Below the pieces are notes generated by a model. The model was not told where the DNA came from. It made no database searches and saw nothing but the letters and a program-made list of their open reading frames with translations. Of a stretch of DNA of 64,000 nucleotides, positions 61,641 to 64,000 are shown one piece after another. Every line of letters starts with the position of its first letter. The stretch's first letter is position 1. Source of the DNA: Macrotis lagotis (lineage: Eukaryota > Chordata > Mammalia > Peramelemorphia > Peramelidae); contig NC_133658.1 of NCBI RefSeq assembly GCF_037893015.1, positions 253,276,518 through 253,340,517 of the forward strand, in the 5' to 3' direction. The translations under genes and the position numbers were made by a program.

Positions 61641-62162
61641 GACTCAGGGGAAACAGAGAGTGGAGAAGAAGGGGAAAATATGAGGGACTTGATGATGATG
61701 AACTACATGTATTCCTATATAGAAAAATGATACTGATAATACTCATAAGAAATATCTCATTTAATAGAGCAGGTAGAAGGAGCTTTTATAGATGAAGCAC
61801 AGGAGAGAGCTGAATTTGAAGATATAATATATATTGTAAAAATGGAGTCAGTGACTGAAAGGGAAATGTAATGGGAGTAAGAGAAAGGAGAGGTGGAATA
61901 GGCTAAGATATTTCATATAATAAGATTTTTTTTTATTACAATGAGCTATTGCAATGATATGGAAGAGGGGAAGGTGAGGGGAATAAGGGAACCTTTGCTC
62001 TCATCAGAGGTGGCTCGGAGAGGAAACAGCATATATACTCAATGACCGGGTATAGACGTCTAAAGTAAGAAGAAGAGAAGGGGGACAGGGGGAAGGTGGG
62101 GGGTGTGAGTGATGGAGGAGAGGGTGGACCATGGAGGAGAGTGGTCAGATAAAACACATTTT

Positions 62163-62315
62163 CTTTTTTACTTCTTGCAAGGGGCTGGGATAGGATGGCC
62201 TGTCTGGGACCACAGGGCTGGATGGTTTCTGTACCTTAGGGGTGGTAGGTGGACTCTGGGTCTCTTGGCCCCAGGGCCGGTAATCAGACTGCTGTGCCAC
62301 TCAGCTACCCTACAG
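62163..62315 (-). mobile_element. SINE-derived segment in HAL1 3' UTR (1)
   Basis: Strongly diverged, G-rich reverse SINE: cttcttgcaaggggctggg ... gggaccacagggctgg ... gactgctgtgccactcagctaccc. Spacing matches the short SINE. Confidence 0.6.
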
Positions 62316-62529
62316 CACATTTAAGAAGAGGGACAGAATGAAAGGAGAGAGAAAATATAGTATGTGGTAGTAGGAAGGTATGAATGGAGGGAATTGCGAT
62401 CAGCAATGGCACAGTGGAAAAATATGGAAGTAGCTTTTGTGATGGACTTACCATAAAGAATGTGATCCACCTGCGACAGAGCTGGTGGCATTGGAACACA
62501 GACCGAAGCACATTTGTTATTATTGTTGT

Positions 62530-62688
62530 TGTTGTTGTTGTTTGGGGGGAGTGCAGGGCAAATGGGTTGAGTCGCTTGCCCAGGGCCACACAGCTGGGTG
62601 ATTATTGGGTGTCTGATGTCGGATTTGGTCTCAGGTGCTCCTGACTCCAGGGTTGGTTCTCTGTCCACTGTGCCACCTAGCTGCCCCA
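62530..62688 (-). mobile_element. SINE-derived segment in HAL1 3' UTR (2)
   Basis: Clear reverse SINE (gcaaatgggttgagtcgcttgcccagggcc ... gactccagggttggttctc ... tgtgccacctagctgcccc), preceded by (GTT)n instead of a T tract and followed by (TTTTAA)n. No private duplication is seen around it. Confidence 0.8.
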
Positions 62689-62855
62689 TTATTATTTTTT
62701 AATTTTAATTTTAATTTTAATTTTTTTCCTTTATCGCTCATGAGGGTCTATATTTTTTTGGGGGGGAGTGTATATTATGTTTACTCTTAAGTAATATATA
62801 AAAAATCATTTGTATAAAAATAAATATAGAAATTTTTTTAAAAAAGAACATTGAA

Positions 62856-63231
62856 ATATTTCAAAACTCTGATCAATAAATGATGTGATTACTCACCTTT
62901 CAACAAATAGTTGATAAAGAATGAGACATAAATTTTTAAATATTGGCATGAGATGAATACTTAATTTGTTACAAGGGAGGGTTGGGATATTAAAAGGGAA
63001 GGGAGGGGAAGGATGATAGCATTGGAAAGTGATAGGTTTTTTTTCCAAAATAAAAAAAATCAAAGCATTTAGAAAGTGCACTAATTAAGTTTATCTGTAA
63101 TGAATGACATAACATGTCTTTTCTAATAGTTTTTAAGTCCCTTGAGGGTGAGTATTCTAACATTTTTTTCATCATCTCATCTTTAAAGGTACATAATATA
63201 TTTAATATAATAAATATGTAAGCTTTTCTTG
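62856..63231. other. Intron sequence
   Basis: AT-rich, G-rich purine tract near 62975-63015; nothing recognised. Confidence 0.4.
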
Positions 63232-63388
63232 TCTTTTTTTTTAAAGGTTTTTGCAAGGCAAATGGGGTTAAGTGGCTTGCCCAAGGCCACACAGCTAGGT
63301 AATTATTAAGTGTCTGAGGCCAGATTTGAACTTAGGTACTCCTGACTCCAAGGCTGGTGCTCTATCCACTGTGCCACCTAGCCTCCCC
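63232..63388 (-). mobile_element. tRNA-headed SINE
   Basis: Near-consensus reverse copy: T tract, ggtttttgcaaggcaaatggggttaagtgg ... tccactgtgccacctagcctcccc. Confidence 0.93.
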
Positions 63389-64000
63389 TTCTCTTGTTGT
63401 CTTAAACATTCCAGAATATATTCTAATTTTCTTTCCCTGTAAACTTATTTGTTTTTGTATCAAATAGTTTTTAATTTAGTTTATAGTTTCAATTGGTACT
63501 TGCTTTATGGCAGACACTGGAGATTCAAAAACAAAATGAGTTCACCTCTGGGAACCTACATTCAGTGTTTTTGTAATTATAATCTGTGCATGTGTTTGCA
63601 TGTATGTATTCAACATTAATCATTACTATTACCCTCTTTACCTCTAAGTAAATGGGGCTGGAAGGGACCTTAGAGGCTAATTTCTGAAATTCTCAATTTG
63701 TCTATAAGTGAAAGATAAAACAGAAGTGAAAGTAGTTTTAATTTTTAAGACCAGTTCACTTACAGGAACAATTCTGTGCTTCACTGCATTTAAATAATAT
63801 TGGTTGCAATAAGTTTTATTGCCATCAATTACTGTAAATCACCGATTCATTTTATGCATATTGATTTCTTCCCAAGGTGAAATTTGTGCCAATAATGAAG
63901 TATAAATGATTTATTTCCTTATTTTTCACTTAAAATTCTTATGTTTTTCAAAAAAAAGAGTAACCTTGATAAAAGGTAACTTTTACAAAGTTATTTATCA
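63389..64000. other. Intron sequence to window end
   Basis: An L2/L3-like reverse fragment near 63495-63570 (ggcagacactggagattc); otherwise unassigned AT-rich sequence. No exon seen. Confidence 0.4.

Larger units (their letters stand above)
59813..62840 (+). mobile_element. Full-length HAL1-type (half-LINE) element
   Basis: Starts ggacggagccaagatggcgac, the typical L1/HAL1 5' terminus with a YY1-like motif (aagatggc). It has a 750-base GC-richer 5' UTR, one ORF1 relic, about 1.2 kb of 3' UTR and an A-rich end. There is no ORF2, which defines HAL1. An exact 15-bp duplication, aaaaagaacattgaa, flanks it (59798-59812, 62841-62855), so it inserted as one complete unit in the sense orientation of PTPN1. 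It depended on L1 proteins in trans for mobility. Confidence 0.88.
27961..64000 (+). other. PTPN1: PTPN1 intron 1 (5' part, continues past window)
   Basis: Begins with GTGCGGGAG, a good donor. No segment reading as exon 2 (expected to start D-I-R-H-E-A in phase 0) was found by eye, so at least 36 kb of intron lies here. A very long intron 1 is normal for mammalian PTPN1. The interval holds only repeats and unique non-coding DNA. Confidence 0.8.

Noticed and set aside
1..64000. CRISPR array, operon or phage-like system
   Set aside because: The window is vertebrate nuclear DNA with SINEs, LINEs and a spliced gene. Repeats here are microsatellites or transposons, not spaced direct repeats.

Overview
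This is a mammalian, almost certainly marsupial, nuclear genome window. The main evidence is about twenty copies of short tRNA-headed SINEs with the marsupial head (gggcagctaggtggcgcagtgg) and tail (cacttaataattacctagctg...ccttgcaaaaa). They sit alongside Mar1-type SINEs with an RTE/BovB-like tail, marsupial-style L1 and HAL1 elements, L2, CR1/L3 and MIR relics. The SINE subtype looks more like an Australian marsupial, perhaps a dasyurid, than Monodelphis; that is recollection, not proof.

Only one protein-coding gene can be supported: exon 1 of PTPN1 (protein tyrosine phosphatase 1B), on the + strand. Its 19 readable codons (27904-27960, MEKEFNQIDEAGSWAAIYQ) end in a consensus splice donor at 27961. 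The exon lies in a CpG island (about 27290-28270) with an inverted CCAAT box, GC boxes and an ETS-type site close to the presumed start of transcription. The rest of the gene lies beyond the right edge, so 27961-64000 is the first part of a very long intron 1, as expected for PTPN1. I saw no exon 2 by eye.

Layout: 1-3335 is a decayed sense-strand L1. 3336-17480 is intergenic, with SINEs, L2/CR1/MIR relics and a large TC/CA microsatellite. 17480-20330 is a minus-strand L1. 21236-23049 is a decayed R4/Dong-like LINE. 23050-27290 holds MIR relics, a near-perfect 43-bp hairpin and a local direct duplication. 27290-28270 is the PTPN1 promoter and exon 1. 28270-41240 is mostly unique intron with SINEs. 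41240-43800 is a cluster of nested minus-strand L1s. 46800-52280 is L2-rich. 53085-56360 holds a second direct duplication. 57470-58160 is an L1 3' end. 59813-62840 is a full-length HAL1 with exact 15-bp target-site duplications.

The most interesting points are these. The usual mammalian PTPN1 start codon is replaced by CTG, leaving the Met3-equivalent as first AUG. A short upstream ORF sits in the PTPN1 leader. One SINE head is joined to three different LINE-like tails. There are two local duplications and a long hairpin inside a MIR. I found no RNA genes, CRISPR array or undescribed multi-gene system, and nothing suggests one.
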